From Streptomyces sp. NBC_00820 (GTDB taxonomy: Bacteria; Actinomycetota; Actinomycetes; Streptomycetales; Streptomycetaceae), in NCBI RefSeq assembly GCF_036347055.1, contig NZ_CP108882.1, positions 5,808,501 through 5,872,500 on the forward strand: a stretch of 64,000 nucleotides of DNA, given 5' to 3'. The translations under genes were made by a program, and so were the position numbers. The notes below the pieces were generated by a model. The model was given only the letters and a program-made list of their open reading frames with translations, was not told where the DNA came from and did not search any database. Below are positions 39,516-48,944 of this stretch, piece by piece; within the stretch, counting starts at the first letter, position 1; each line of letters begins with the position of its first letter.

Positions 39516-40205
39516 CTACGCGTCCTTCGAGCGCAGCGCCCGCAGTGCGCCGACGCGGTTCGTGGTGATGGAGTCGACGCCCAGGTCGAGCAGGCGGCGC
39601 ATGGAGCGGCGGGTGTCCGGGGTCCACACCGACAGCAGGTAGCCGGCGTGGTGGACGCGGGTCGCCAGGTCCCGGTCGACCAGGGAGAAGCGGTAGTTGA
39701 GCCAGCGGGGTCGCACCACGTCGAGGAGCGCGGGCCGGGGCGGTGCCACGGTGGTACGGGTCAGGGCGATCTCGGCGGCCGGGTCGGCGGCGCGGACGGC
39801 CAGCATGGCCTCCGCCCCCGCGCAGTAGTACACGCGGTCCCGGCCCCCGCCCTCCACCACCACGTCCATGATTTGTTCGACGGTGCGGCGGTCGACCCCG
39901 CCGCACAGGTCCGCCATCACCCGGACCCCCTCCGTCGCGGCCAGCGCCTCGGCCAGGGTCGGCACCCCGCCGCCCGTGAGCCCGCGCACCTCCTCGGCCG
40001 ACAGCGCGCGCAGCGGCCGGTCGACCTCCCACAACCGCTTCAGCGTCTCGTCGTGCAGCAGCACGGGGACGCCGTCGCGGGTGAGCCGTACGTCGATCTC
40101 GACCGCGTCCGCGCCCCGGGCGATGGCCGAACGCAGCGAGTCGAGGGTGTTCTCGCGGAAGCGGTAGGGGTCGCCGCGGTGGGCCACGGCAGTCACGGTC
40201 TGCAT
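39516..40205 (-). CDS. Glycerophosphodiester phosphodiesterase family protein
   Basis: 229-residue TIM-barrel hydrolase that releases glycerol 3-phosphate from glycerophosphodiesters. The hallmarks are VAHRGDPYRFRENTLDSLRSAIARGADAVEIDVRLTRDGVPVLLHDETL, which provides the catalytic His pair and the metal-binding Glu-Asp. Near the end, LSVWTPDTRRSMRRLLDLGVDSITTNRVG replaces the usual VWTVN..D motif with VWTPD. No signal peptide is seen, so it is probably cytoplasmic. ATG 40205 is preceded by GGGG. The gene follows adenosine deaminase by 28 bp on the same strand. Confidence 0.85.
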   Translation of the reverse strand: MQTVTAVAHRGDPYRFRENTLDSLRSAIARGADAVEIDVRLTRDGVPVLLHDETLKRLWEVDRPLRALSAEEVRGLTGGGVPTLAEALAATEGVRVMADLCGGVDRRTVEQIMDVVVEGGGRDRVYYCAGAEAMLAVRAADPAAEIALTRTTVAPPRPALLDVVRPRWLNYRFSLVDRDLATRVHHAGYLLSVWTPDTRRSMRRLLDLGVDSITTNRVGALRALRSKDA

Positions 40206-40233
40206 GGACCCCATTGTGGCCGGGGCCGCCCGG

Positions 40234-41316
40234 TCAGCGGGCGAGCCAGGCGCCCGTGTACGTGTCGATCTCGGCGGCGATCCTGGCCTTGCCCGCAGCG
40301 TCCAGGAAGGACGCCTCGACGGCGTTCTTCGCCAGAGCGGCCACACCCCGCTCGTCCAGGTCGAGCAGACGGGCGGCCACCGCGTACTCGCTGTTCAGGT
40401 CGGTGCCGAACATCGGCGGGTCGTCGGAGTTGATCGTGACCAGCACGCCCGCCTCGACGAACTTCCCGATCGGGTGCTCGTCGAGGGTACGGACCGCGCG
40501 GGTGGCGATGTTCGAGGTCGGACAGACCTCCAGCGCGATGCGGTGCTCGGCGAGGTGGGCGAGCAGCCGGGGGTCCTGGGCCGAGCTGGTGCCGTGTCCG
40601 ATGCGCTCCGCGCGCAGGTCCGTCAGCGCGTCCCACACCGTCTGCGGACCGGTCGTCTCACCGGCGTGCGGGACGGAGTGCAGGCCGGCCGCGATGGCCC
40701 GGTCGAAGTACGGCTTGAACTGCGGCCGGGGCACGCCGACCTCGGGGCCGCCGAGCCCGAACGACACCAGGCCCTCCGGCCGGATCCGGTCGTCGGTGGC
40801 CAGCCGGGCCGTCACCTCGGCGGACTCCAGCCCGGCCTCGCCCGGGATGTCGAAGCACCAGCGCAGCACGGTCCCGAACTCGGCCTCGGCCGCCTTGCGG
40901 GCGTCCTCGATCGCGTCCATGAACGCCTTCTCCTCGATGCCGCGCCGGACGGAGGAGAACGGGGTGACGGTCAGCTCGGCGTAGCGCACCTGCTGGCGCG
41001 CCAGGTCCCGGGCCACCTCGTACGTCAGCAGCCGTATGTCCTCCGGCGTGCGGATCAGGTCGACCACCGACAGGTACACCTCGATGAAGTGCGCGAAGTC
41101 GGTGAACGTGAAGTAGTCCGCCAGCGCCTCGGGGTCCGTCGGCACCTTCGAGTCGGGGTGCCGGGCGGCCAGCTCCGAGACGATGCGGGGGGAGGCGGAA
41201 CCGACGTGGTGCACGTGCAGTTCGGCCTTGGGCAGTCCGGCGATGAAGGCGTGCAGATCGCGGTGTGCCGCGTCGGCGGCGGGCACGGCGCTGATCTCGG
41301 TGCTGCGCTCGGTCAA
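40234..41316 (-). CDS. add: Adenosine deaminase
   Basis: 360-residue metal-dependent deaminase converting adenosine to inosine. The zinc and catalytic motifs are present: ELHVHHVGSA (HxH), SVPHAGE, RIGHG, VCPTSN and the terminal NSDDPPMF. Length and order match Add. The start is a TTG at 41316 with GAGGA 5 nt upstream. It forms an apparent two-gene unit with the phosphodiesterase gene, and together they suggest nucleoside and phospholipid-headgroup salvage. Confidence 0.9.
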   Translation of the reverse strand: MTERSTEISAVPAADAAHRDLHAFIAGLPKAELHVHHVGSASPRIVSELAARHPDSKVPTDPEALADYFTFTDFAHFIEVYLSVVDLIRTPEDIRLLTYEVARDLARQQVRYAELTVTPFSSVRRGIEEKAFMDAIEDARKAAEAEFGTVLRWCFDIPGEAGLESAEVTARLATDDRIRPEGLVSFGLGGPEVGVPRPQFKPYFDRAIAAGLHSVPHAGETTGPQTVWDALTDLRAERIGHGTSSAQDPRLLAHLAEHRIALEVCPTSNIATRAVRTLDEHPIGKFVEAGVLVTINSDDPPMFGTDLNSEYAVAARLLDLDERGVAALAKNAVEASFLDAAGKARIAAEIDTYTGAWLAR

Positions 41317-41550
41317 GGGGTCCTCCCCGGAAAACGGCGCCCGTGGACTCGTGGTCCGTGACCCGGGCGCGGGTGATCGGCTGATCGGTGGCTCCCCAGC
41401 ATCCTAGGCGGGGGCGGACGCGCCCTCGGCCGGGGCGGAGCGGGGCCGGGGGCCGGACTCCGGGGCTGGTGGCGCCGCCGGGACCGGGACGTCGAGGTGT
41501 GAAGCCCAGGCCTTAGCATGTCGGGACTACCGAGGGACGGGGATGGGGAA

Positions 41551-42249
41551 ATGACGGACGGGACGCAGCCGGACGCGGGCAAGGGGTTCGACAACCCCTG
41601 GGCGCCGCCCGAGAGCAAGACCTCACTGGAGAAGGGCGCTCAGCAGCCTCCGGTGCAGGACCACATACCCGGGCAGCCCGCCCCGCAGCAGCCGCCGGTG
41701 CAGCCGCAGGCGGTGCACGACCACGAGACCGTCACGTCCATGCCGACGCCCGGCTTCGGTCCGCCCGTCCCGCCTCCGGCGCAGGCGCCGGCCGGAGCCG
41801 CCGTACCCCCGCCGCCGGTCGCGCCCTCGGGTCCCGGCATGGGCGCTCCGCAGGCGCCCGGCGGGTACGGCTACCCCGGTTACCCGCAGGGCTACGGCTG
41901 GTCCGGCATGCCGACGCCCCCGCGCAACAACATGGGCGTCACCGCCATGGTGCTGGGCATCGTGTCCTGCTGCGTGTTCTGCATCTACGGCGTGTTCTCG
42001 GTGGTGCTCGGCGTCGTCGCCGTGGTCCTCGGCGTGAAGGGCAAGAAGCTGGCCGACCGCGGTGAGGCCACCAACCGGGGACAGGCCCAGACCGGCTTCA
42101 TCACGGGCATCATCGGCATCGTCCTCGGCCTCGCGGTGATCACCTCCCTGATCGTCGCCTTCGTGATGGCGACAAGTCGGCAGGACACGACGTTCGCCCC
42201 GTACGACAATCCCGCGCCCGGCGCGTCGGTATCCGTGACGCAGGCCTGA
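41551..42249 (+). CDS. DUF4190-type membrane protein with proline-rich N-terminus
   Basis: 232 residues. A ~125-residue cytosolic Pro/Gln/Gly/Tyr-rich region (PPVQ, QAPGGYGYPGYPQGYG) precedes two C-terminal hydrophobic hairpins: MGVTAMVLGIVSCCVFCIYGVFSVVLGVVAVVLGVKG and GFITGIIGIVLGLAVITSLIVAFVM. This DUF4190 layout is common in actinobacteria, often with signalling or septation proteins. No biochemical function is known. ATG 41551 follows GGGGAA. An ATG at 41518 lacks a ribosome binding site. Confidence 0.8.
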   Translation: MTDGTQPDAGKGFDNPWAPPESKTSLEKGAQQPPVQDHIPGQPAPQQPPVQPQAVHDHETVTSMPTPGFGPPVPPPAQAPAGAAVPPPPVAPSGPGMGAPQAPGGYGYPGYPQGYGWSGMPTPPRNNMGVTAMVLGIVSCCVFCIYGVFSVVLGVVAVVLGVKGKKLADRGEATNRGQAQTGFITGIIGIVLGLAVITSLIVAFVMATSRQDTTFAPYDNPAPGASVSVTQA

Positions 42250-42288
42250 CGCCGGCCCGACACAGGCCGCGTCCGGTTCGTAAGGCCG

Positions 42289-42325
42289 CCCCGCTCACTC
42301 CCGGTCCCACACGGTGCGAGCGGGG
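42289..42325. terminator. Hairpin between convergent DUF4190 and NADAR genes
   Basis: Perfect 8-bp arms CCCCGCTC and GAGCGGGG with a 21-nt loop lie in the 137-bp gap between genes ending at 42249 (+) and 42387 (-). The long loop makes it a moderate candidate. Confidence 0.45.
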
Positions 42326-42386
42326 CACAGCTGTACCCCCCGAAGTCCCGGCCGCGCCATCTCGAAGCCTCAGGTGCGGTGAGGCC

Positions 42387-42944
42387 CTATGCGCCCCCGA
42401 GCCGCTCCCGCGCCTCCATCAGCGCGAAGCCCAGCAGGTTGAGCCCCCGCCACCGCCCGGGATCCGATGCCGCCGGGTCGTCGGCGGCGAGGCCTATGCC
42501 CCACACCCGGTCCACGGGGCTCGCCTCCACCAGCACCCGCTCCCCGGTGCCGAGCAGGAAGTCCCGCAGGGCGTCGTCCGACGCGAACTTGTGGACGCCG
42601 CCCTCGACGACGATCCCGAAGCGCTCCCGCTCCCAGACCGTCTCGTCGAACCCCCGCACCAGCCGGCCCGCCTTCTTCGCCTCGGCGGGATGCGCCGCCG
42701 CCAGCACCCGGCGCTCGGCCTCCGCGTCCCCGAACAGCCGGGCCTTGCCGGCCATCATCCAGTGCTCGGCCGTCGCGTACTCCACGCCGTCCACCTCGAA
42801 GGGCGACGGCCACCACTGACTCATGCAGGCGGCGCCGATCCGGCCGTCGGGGCGCGGCCGGTGCCCCCAGAAGTGCAGGTACTCGACGCGGCCGCCCGCC
42901 TGGACCGCCCCGACCAGGGTCCGAAGGTCGTTGATCTTCCCCAT
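42387..42944 (-). CDS. NADAR-family N-glycosidase (YbiA/RibX-like)
   Basis: 185-residue NADAR protein. The family cleaves N-glycosidic bonds of riboflavin-pathway intermediates or ADP-ribosylated substrates. Key segments are YLHFWGH, SQWWPSPFEVDGVEYATAEHWMMAGKARLFGD and VWGIGLAADDPAASDPGRWRGLNLLGFALMEARERL, with the conserved WG.G......W.G.N..G pattern. ATG 42944 matches the usual family start, although a GTG near 42968 has a better ribosome binding site (GGACGGAG) and would add eight residues. Housekeeping damage removal is more likely than defence, as no DarT-like toxin is adjacent. Confidence 0.8.
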   Translation of the reverse strand: MGKINDLRTLVGAVQAGGRVEYLHFWGHRPRPDGRIGAACMSQWWPSPFEVDGVEYATAEHWMMAGKARLFGDAEAERRVLAAAHPAEAKKAGRLVRGFDETVWERERFGIVVEGGVHKFASDDALRDFLLGTGERVLVEASPVDRVWGIGLAADDPAASDPGRWRGLNLLGFALMEARERLGGA

Positions 42945-43016
42945 GCACGCGAGTCTGGCACGCACCACTGACACTCCGTCCGCCCTTTTCCCCGTCGGCT
43001 CGACACCTGGTCGACA

Positions 43017-43052
43017 GATTCCGTTGCGTAACCAAAAGGCAACAACGGAATC
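43017..43052. promoter_or_regulatory. Inverted repeat upstream of the aldehyde dehydrogenase-potDABC cluster
   Basis: Perfect 10-bp arms GATTCCGTTG (43017-43026) and CAACGGAATC (43043-43052) are separated by 16 nt, with a nested GTTGC...GCAAC. It lies 100 bp before the aldehyde dehydrogenase start, in the only long gap of this cluster, so it is a strong operator or multi-site regulator candidate. Confidence 0.6.
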
Positions 43053-43151
43053 ACTTGTTGGCTCCCTATGGCTCTGTCAGGATCGGCACTCAAATCGAGC
43101 TGGAGCTACGCCACGACCCCTGGGACAGGGCGTTCGGCGGAGGAGAGCGAC

Positions 43152-44690
43152 ATGCACAACCCCGGCACCGCCCCCCAGGAACGATTCCCCGCACAGACCC
43201 GCTTCGCGGCAGGCGCGCAGTTCGTCGCCGGCCGCCTGACGAACGGCACCTCGGGCCGCACCCACACCGTCGTCGACCCCGCGACCGGCGCGCCGGTGTA
43301 CACCTACGAACTGGCCGGCACCGCGGACGTCGACGCCGCCGTCGCCGCCGCGCGCGACGCCTTCCCCGGCTGGGCCGCCGCCACCCCGGGCGAGCGCTCC
43401 GACGCCCTGCACCGGCTCGCCGCCGTACTCGCCGAGCGCGCCGAGGAGTTCGCCCGCGCCGAGTCGCTGCAGTGCGGCAAGCCGCTGAAGCTCACCCGCG
43501 AGTTCGACGTGCCGGGGACCATCGACAACACCGTCTTCTTCGCGGGCGCCGCCCGGCATCTGCAGGGGCAGTCGGCCGGTGAGTACTCCGGCGACCACAC
43601 GTCGTACGTCCGCCGCGAGCCGATCGGTGTCGTGGGGTCCATAGCGCCCTGGAACTACCCCCTGCAGATGGCCGCCTGGAAGATCCTCCCGGCCATCGCC
43701 GCGGGCAACACCATCGTGCTCAAGCCCGCCGAACTCACCCCGCTGACCTCACTGCTCCTCGCCCAGGCCGCCACGGACGCGGGCATCCCGGACGGCGTCG
43801 TCAACATCGTCACCGGCACCGGCAAGGAGGCCGGCGAGCACCTGGTCGGGCACCCCGGCGTCGCCATGACCTCCTTCACCGGGTCCACCCCCGTGGGCAG
43901 GCGGGTCGCCGAACTCGCCACGGCCACCGTCAAGCGCCTGCACCTGGAACTGGGCGGCAAGGCCCCCTTCGTCGTCTTCGACGACGCCGACCTGGACGCC
44001 GCGGTCAACGGCGCGGTGGCCGCCGCGCTCATCAACACCGGGCAGGACTGCACGGCCGCCACGCGCGCGTACGTGCAGCGCCCGCTGTACGACGCCTTCG
44101 TGGAGCGGACCGCCGCGCTGATGGAGACCGTACGGCTCGGCGACCCCTTCGCCCCCGGCACCGACCTCGGCCCGCTCGTCTCGCACGCCCAGCGCGACCG
44201 CGTCGCCGCCTTCGTGGACCGGGCCCGCGCCCACGCGCGCGTGGTGACCGGGGGCGAGGCCCCGAAGGGGGAGCTGGCGGACGGCGCCTACTACCGGCCC
44301 ACGCTCGTCGCGGACGCCGCCCAGGACAGCGAGATCGTCCAGTCCGAGATCTTCGGGCCGGTGCTGGCCGTCCTCCCCTTCGACACCGACGACGAGGGAC
44401 TCCGGCTGGCCAACGACACCCCCTACGGCCTGGCCGCCTCCGCGTGGACCGGGAACGTCTACCGCGCGAACCGGGCCACCCGCGAGATCAAGGCGGGCTG
44501 CGTGTGGATCAACGACCACATCCCGATCATCAGCGAGATGCCGCACGGCGGCCACCGGGCCTCCGGCTTCGGCAAGGACATGTCGGCGTACTCCTTCGAG
44601 GAGTACACGCAGATCAAGCACGTGATGTTCGACAACACCGCGGTGGCCCGCAAGGACTGGCACCGCACGATCTTCGGGGACCGGCCCTAG
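43152..44690 (+). CDS. Aldehyde dehydrogenase of the polyamine cluster
   Basis: 512-residue NAD(P)-dependent dehydrogenase, betaine/aminobutyraldehyde type. Catalytic Cys300 is in NTGQDCTAATR and the base Glu in LELGGKAPFVV. IAPWNYPLQM and GFGKDMSAYSFEEYTQIKHVM are also present. It shares motifs with the enzyme at 11798 but has a longer N-terminus and a distinct tail (KDWHRTIFGDRP). It likely oxidises gamma-glutamyl-aminobutyraldehyde or aminobutyraldehyde. ATG 43152 follows GGAGGAGAG. It precedes potDABC by 91 bp. From memory it corresponds to SCO5666. Confidence 0.85.
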   Translation: MHNPGTAPQERFPAQTRFAAGAQFVAGRLTNGTSGRTHTVVDPATGAPVYTYELAGTADVDAAVAAARDAFPGWAAATPGERSDALHRLAAVLAERAEEFARAESLQCGKPLKLTREFDVPGTIDNTVFFAGAARHLQGQSAGEYSGDHTSYVRREPIGVVGSIAPWNYPLQMAAWKILPAIAAGNTIVLKPAELTPLTSLLLAQAATDAGIPDGVVNIVTGTGKEAGEHLVGHPGVAMTSFTGSTPVGRRVAELATATVKRLHLELGGKAPFVVFDDADLDAAVNGAVAAALINTGQDCTAATRAYVQRPLYDAFVERTAALMETVRLGDPFAPGTDLGPLVSHAQRDRVAAFVDRARAHARVVTGGEAPKGELADGAYYRPTLVADAAQDSEIVQSEIFGPVLAVLPFDTDDEGLRLANDTPYGLAASAWTGNVYRANRATREIKAGCVWINDHIPIISEMPHGGHRASGFGKDMSAYSFEEYTQIKHVMFDNTAVARKDWHRTIFGDRP

Positions 44691-44781
44691 CCGGACATCA
44701 CCCGCACCCGGCCGTGCCGGGTGGCGACGACCCGGCCCCTGACCAGGGCGACCCGTTCATCTGCGAAAGGGCACCACGCGC

Positions 44782-46029
44782 ATGGATCAGTATCAGCCCG
44801 AACGTCCGACCCCGGCGCAGGTGGCCGCCATGCGGCGCAGCCTGCGCAACGGCCGGGCGGCCATGACCCGCCGGTCGCTGCTGCGGGCCACCGCCGGCGG
44901 CACCCTCGCGGCCGGCGGCCTCGGGGCGCTGAGCGGCTGCGGGATACCGGCGGCCGGCAAGGCGCGGGGCGGCATGTCCGCCCAGGACCACTCGGCCCAG
45001 GAGAAGACCGTGCACTTCTCCAACTGGACCGAGTACATCGACGTCGACGACAAGGGCAAGAACCACCCGACGCTCGACACCTTCCGCGGGCGCACCGGCA
45101 TCCAGGTCCAGTACACCGAGGACATCAACGACAACAACGAGTTCTTCGGCAAGATCAAGCCGCAGCTCGCCGCGGGCCAGGACACCGGCCGCGACATCGT
45201 CGTCCTCACCGACTGGCTGGCCGCCCGGCTGATCCGCCTGGGCTGGGTGCAGAAGCTGGACCCCGCCAACCTGCCGCACGCCTTCGCCAACCTCTCGCCC
45301 CAGTTCCGGTCCCCGGACTGGGATCCGGGCCGCGCCTACTCCTACCCCTGGCAGGGCATCTCGACGGTCATCGCCTACAACAAGAAGGCGCTCGACGGCA
45401 TCGAGGTGAAGTCGGTCTCCGACCTGCTCGACAATCCCCGGCTCAAAGGCCGGGTAGGCTTCCTGTCCGAGATGCGCGACAGCATCGGTATGACGCTGCT
45501 CGACATGGGCAAGGATCCGGCGCGGTTCACCGACGACGACTACGACGCGGTGATCGCGCGGATCCAGAAGGCCGTCGACAAGGGTCAGATCCGCCGTTTC
45601 ACCGGCAACGACTACACGTCGGACCTCACCAAGGGCGACTTCGCCGCCTGTATCGCGTGGGCCGGTGACGTGGTCCAGCTGAAGGCGGACAGCCCGGACG
45701 TGGACTTCATCATCCCCGACAGCGGTTACATGACGTCGTCTGACAACATGCTCATCCCGAACAAGGCACGTCACAAGACGAACGCCGAGCGCCTCATCGA
45801 CTTCTACTACGAGCCGGCGCAGGCCGCCGCGCTCGCCGCCTACATCAACTACGTCAGTCCGGTCGACGGGGTGAAACCGTACCTTGCGAAAATCGACAAG
45901 GACGCGGCGGACAACCCGCTGATCGTGCCCGACAAGGCCATGCAGGCGAAGTCCCATGCCTTCCGCTCCCTGAGCCAGAAGGAAGAGACGACATACGAAG
46001 AGAAGTTCGCGAAGCTCACAGGGGCGTGA
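44782..46029 (+). CDS. potD: Spermidine/putrescine-binding lipoprotein PotD
   Basis: 415-residue extracytoplasmic binding protein for polyamine import. A ~28-residue N-terminal extension precedes the Tat-type signal TRRSLLRATAGG and the lipobox LSGC. The mature domain contains FSNWTEYIDVDDKGKN, EDINDNNEFFGKI, YPWQGISTVIAYN, IRRFTGNDYTSDL and AERLIDFYYEPAQAAALAAYINYVSPV. It is the likely partner of the PotABC components that follow. Its stop overlaps the potA start by 4 nt. It resembles the orphan protein at 13710. Confidence 0.92.
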   Translation: MDQYQPERPTPAQVAAMRRSLRNGRAAMTRRSLLRATAGGTLAAGGLGALSGCGIPAAGKARGGMSAQDHSAQEKTVHFSNWTEYIDVDDKGKNHPTLDTFRGRTGIQVQYTEDINDNNEFFGKIKPQLAAGQDTGRDIVVLTDWLAARLIRLGWVQKLDPANLPHAFANLSPQFRSPDWDPGRAYSYPWQGISTVIAYNKKALDGIEVKSVSDLLDNPRLKGRVGFLSEMRDSIGMTLLDMGKDPARFTDDDYDAVIARIQKAVDKGQIRRFTGNDYTSDLTKGDFAACIAWAGDVVQLKADSPDVDFIIPDSGYMTSSDNMLIPNKARHKTNAERLIDFYYEPAQAAALAAYINYVSPVDGVKPYLAKIDKDAADNPLIVPDKAMQAKSHAFRSLSQKEETTYEEKFAKLTGA

Positions 46030-47192
46030 CGACGATGAAGACGACAGACAACGGCGGCGACGTCCGCCTCGCCGGGATCGGCAAGACCTACGGCTCCTTC
46101 ACCGCCGTACACCCGCTGGACCTGACCGTGCCGCAGGGCTCCTTCTTCGCCCTGCTCGGTGCCTCGGGCTGTGGCAAGACGACCACCCTGCGCATGATCG
46201 CCGGCCTGGAGGAACCTTCCTCCGGCACCGTGCACCTGGGCGACCAGGACGTCACGCACCTGCCGCCGTACAAGCGGCCGGTCAACACGGTCTTCCAGTC
46301 CTACGCCCTCTTCCCGCACCTCGACATCTTCGAGAACGTCGCCTTCGGCCTGCGCCGGCGTGGCATCAAGAGCGTGAAGACGCAGGTCGGGGAGATGCTG
46401 GAGCTGGTCCAGCTCGGCGAGCAGGCGCGCAAGAAACCGCACCAGCTCTCCGGCGGCCAGCAGCAGCGCGTCGCCCTGGCCCGCGCACTGATCAACCACC
46501 CCAAGGTGCTCCTCCTCGACGAGCCCCTCGGCGCCCTGGACCTGAAGCTGCGCCGCCAGATGCAGCTGGAGCTCAAGCGCATCCAGACCGAGGTCGGCAT
46601 CACCTTCATCCACGTCACGCACGACCAGGAGGAGGCCATGACCATGGCCGACACCGTGGCCGTGATGAACGCGGGCCGCGTCGAGCAGCTCGGCTCGCCC
46701 GCGGACCTGTACGAGAACCCGCGGACCACCTTCGTCGCCAACTTCCTCGGCACCTCCAACCTCATCGAGGCCGAGGTCGACTCCAGGAGTGGCGACGACA
46801 TCGTGCTGAAGGCGGGCGACGGCAGGCTGGTGCTGCCCGCGGCCCGCTGTTCCGCCCCGGCGGCGGCCGGCGGCAAGGTGCTGGCCGGCATACGCCCGGA
46901 GAAGATCGCCCTCACCCACGCCGACGACGCGGGCTCCGTCCCGGACGGCCGCAACCGCCTCACCGGCAAGATCGCCGACGCCGGCTTCATCGGCGTCTCC
47001 ACGCAGTACGTGATCGACAGCCCGGTCTGCGGCGAGCTGGCGGTGTACGTCCAGAACGTCGAGCGCGACGCCCGGCTCGTCCCCGGCGCCGACGTCGTCC
47101 TGCACTGGAGCCCGGCCCACACCTTCGGTCTCGACGCGGCCCAGTCGCTGCTGGCCGGGACCGCGGGCACCGGGGAAGAGGCGGCCGTCTGA
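46026..47192 (+). CDS. potA: Polyamine ABC transporter ATPase PotA
   Basis: 388-residue importer ATPase. Walker [10 protein letters not shown], signature LSGGQQQR, Walker [13 protein letters not shown] and switch VTHDQEEA are all canonical. [24 protein letters not shown] is the Q-loop region. The C-terminal ~130 residues form the TOBE regulatory domain typical of PotA/MalK ([12 protein letters not shown]). GTG 46026 overlaps the potD stop, and ATG 46035 is a possible alternative. Confidence 0.93.
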   Translation: MTTMKTTDNGGDVRLAGIGKTYGSFTAVHPLDLTVPQGSFFALLGASGCGKTTTLRMIAGLEEPSSGTVHLGDQDVTHLPPYKRPVNTVFQSYALFPHLDIFENVAFGLRRRGIKSVKTQVGEMLELVQLGEQARKKPHQLSGGQQQRVALARALINHPKVLLLDEPLGALDLKLRRQMQLELKRIQTEVGITFIHVTHDQEEAMTMADTVAVMNAGRVEQLGSPADLYENPRTTFVANFLGTSNLIEAEVDSRSGDDIVLKAGDGRLVLPAARCSAPAAAGGKVLAGIRPEKIALTHADDAGSVPDGRNRLTGKIADAGFIGVSTQYVIDSPVCGELAVYVQNVERDARLVPGADVVLHWSPAHTFGLDAAQSLLAGTAGTGEEAAV

Positions 47193-48121
47193 TGACGACG
47201 CTCACCGAGGCGCCCCCTCCGCTCGCCCCCGCCGAACCGGCCGGCAGGCCCCCGCGCAGGCGGGGCCGTCTCACGCCGTACTGGCTGCTGCTGCCCGGCA
47301 TCCTGTGGCTGCTCGTCTTCTTCGCGTTGCCGATGATCTACCAGGCCTCCACGTCCGTGCAGACCGGTTCCCTGGAGCAGGGATACAAGGTCACCTGGCA
47401 CTTCGTGACGTACTGGGACGCGCTCAGCGAGTACTGGCCGCAGTTCGTGCGCTCCGTGCTGTACGCCGCCGCCGCGACCGTGCTGTGCCTGCTGCTCGGC
47501 TATCCGCTGGCCTACCTGATCGCCTTCCGCGCGGGCCGCTGGCGGAACCTGATCATGGTCCTGGTGATCGCGCCGTTCTTCACCAGCTTCCTGATCCGCA
47601 CCCTGGCCTGGAAGACGATCCTCGCGGACAACGGTCCGGTCGTGCACACCCTGAACACGCTGCACGTCCTGGACCTCACCGACTGGATCGGCTGGACGGC
47701 CGGCGACCGCGTGCTGGCCACCCCGCTCGCGGTGGTGTGCGGACTGACGTACAACTTCCTGCCGTTCATGATCCTGCCGCTGTACACCTCGCTGGAGCGG
47801 ATCGACGGACGGCTGCACGAGGCGGCCGGCGACCTGTACGCGAGGCCCTGGACCACCTTCCGCAAGGTGACCTTCCCGCTGTCGATGCCGGGCGTGGTCT
47901 CCGGCACGCTGCTGACGTTCATCCCCGCGGCCGGTGACTACGTCAACGCCGAACTCCTCGGCTCGACCGACACCCGCATGATCGGCAACGTGATCCAGAC
48001 GCAGTTCCTGCGCATCCTGGACTACCCGACGGCCGCGGCCCTCTCCTTCATCCTCATGGCCGCCATCCTGGCCATGGTCACGCTCTACATCCGGCGGTCC
48101 GGCACGGAGGATCTGGTCTGA
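47192..48121 (+). CDS. potB: Polyamine ABC transporter permease PotB
   Basis: 309-residue inner-membrane permease with a Pro/Arg-rich N-terminal segment, then six helices. The EAA loop [28 protein letters not shown] (near residues 208-235) docks onto PotA. The ATG overlaps the potA stop (TGATG), ensuring coupled synthesis. The partner PotC follows with a 1-nt overlap. Confidence 0.92.
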   Translation: MTTLTEAPPPLAPAEPAGRPPRRRGRLTPYWLLLPGILWLLVFFALPMIYQASTSVQTGSLEQGYKVTWHFVTYWDALSEYWPQFVRSVLYAAAATVLCLLLGYPLAYLIAFRAGRWRNLIMVLVIAPFFTSFLIRTLAWKTILADNGPVVHTLNTLHVLDLTDWIGWTAGDRVLATPLAVVCGLTYNFLPFMILPLYTSLERIDGRLHEAAGDLYARPWTTFRKVTFPLSMPGVVSGTLLTFIPAAGDYVNAELLGSTDTRMIGNVIQTQFLRILDYPTAAALSFILMAAILAMVTLYIRRSGTEDLV

Positions 48122-48921
48122 TGCCCGTCGTCACCTGGCTCAAGCGCCATCTCGTCGTCATCGCCGGACTGCTGACGCTCGGCTATCTCCTGCTGCCGAA
48201 CGTCGTCGTGACGGTGTTCTCCTTCAACAAGCCGAAGGGTCGCTTCAACTACGAGTGGCAGCACTTCTCCGCCGACGCCTGGAAGGACCCGTGCGGGGTC
48301 GCCGGCATGTGCGGCTCGCTGTCCCTCAGCCTCCAGATCGCCCTGTGGGCGACCGCCGGGGCGACCGCCCTCGGCACGATGATCGCCTTCGCGCTGGTCC
48401 GCTACCGCTTCCGCGCGCGCGGCGCCGTCAACTCGCTGATCTTCCTGCCGATGGCGATGCCCGAGGTCGTCATGGCCGCCTCGCTGCTCACCCTGTTCCT
48501 CAACATGGGCGCGCAGCTCGGCTTCTGGACGATCCTGATCGCGCACATCATGTTCTGCCTCAGCTTCGTCGTCACCGCGGTCAAGGCGCGCGTGATGTCG
48601 ATGGACCCGCGCCTGGAGGAGGCCGCCCGGGACCTGTACGCCGGTCCGGTGCAGACCTTCCTGCGGGTCACCCTGCCGATCGCGGCACCCGGTATCGCCG
48701 CGGGCGCGCTGCTCTCCTTCGCGCTCTCCTTCGACGACTTCATCATCACCAACTTCAACGCGGGCTCGACCGTCACCTTCCCCATGTTCGTGTGGGGCTC
48801 GGCGCAGCGCGGAACGCCCGTTCAGATCAACGTCATCGGTACGGCCATGTTCCTCGTCGCCGTGCTGTTCGTCCTGGTCTCGATGCTGATCACCAACCGC
48901 CGGAACCACCGCAAGGCATAG
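48121..48921 (+). CDS. potC: Polyamine ABC transporter permease PotC
   Basis: 266-residue second permease, six helices. The EAA loop reads [60 protein letters not shown] is characteristic of PotC. The start overlaps the potB stop by 1 nt, and 23 bp separate it from the flavoenzyme gene. It completes a canonical potDABC importer. Confidence 0.92.
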   Translation: MPVVTWLKRHLVVIAGLLTLGYLLLPNVVVTVFSFNKPKGRFNYEWQHFSADAWKDPCGVAGMCGSLSLSLQIALWATAGATALGTMIAFALVRYRFRARGAVNSLIFLPMAMPEVVMAASLLTLFLNMGAQLGFWTILIAHIMFCLSFVVTAVKARVMSMDPRLEEAARDLYAGPVQTFLRVTLPIAAPGIAAGALLSFALSFDDFIITNFNAGSTVTFPMFVWGSAQRGTPVQINVIGTAMFLVAVLFVLVSMLITNRRNHRKA

Positions 48922-48944
48922 ACCCTCTGTAGGGAGTTGAAATC

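Noticed and set aside
42387..42944. NADAR protein as part of an antiphage or toxin-antitoxin module
   Set aside because: No DarT-like ADP-ribosyltransferase or other effector is adjacent. The YbiA/RibX-type metabolite-repair role explains it.
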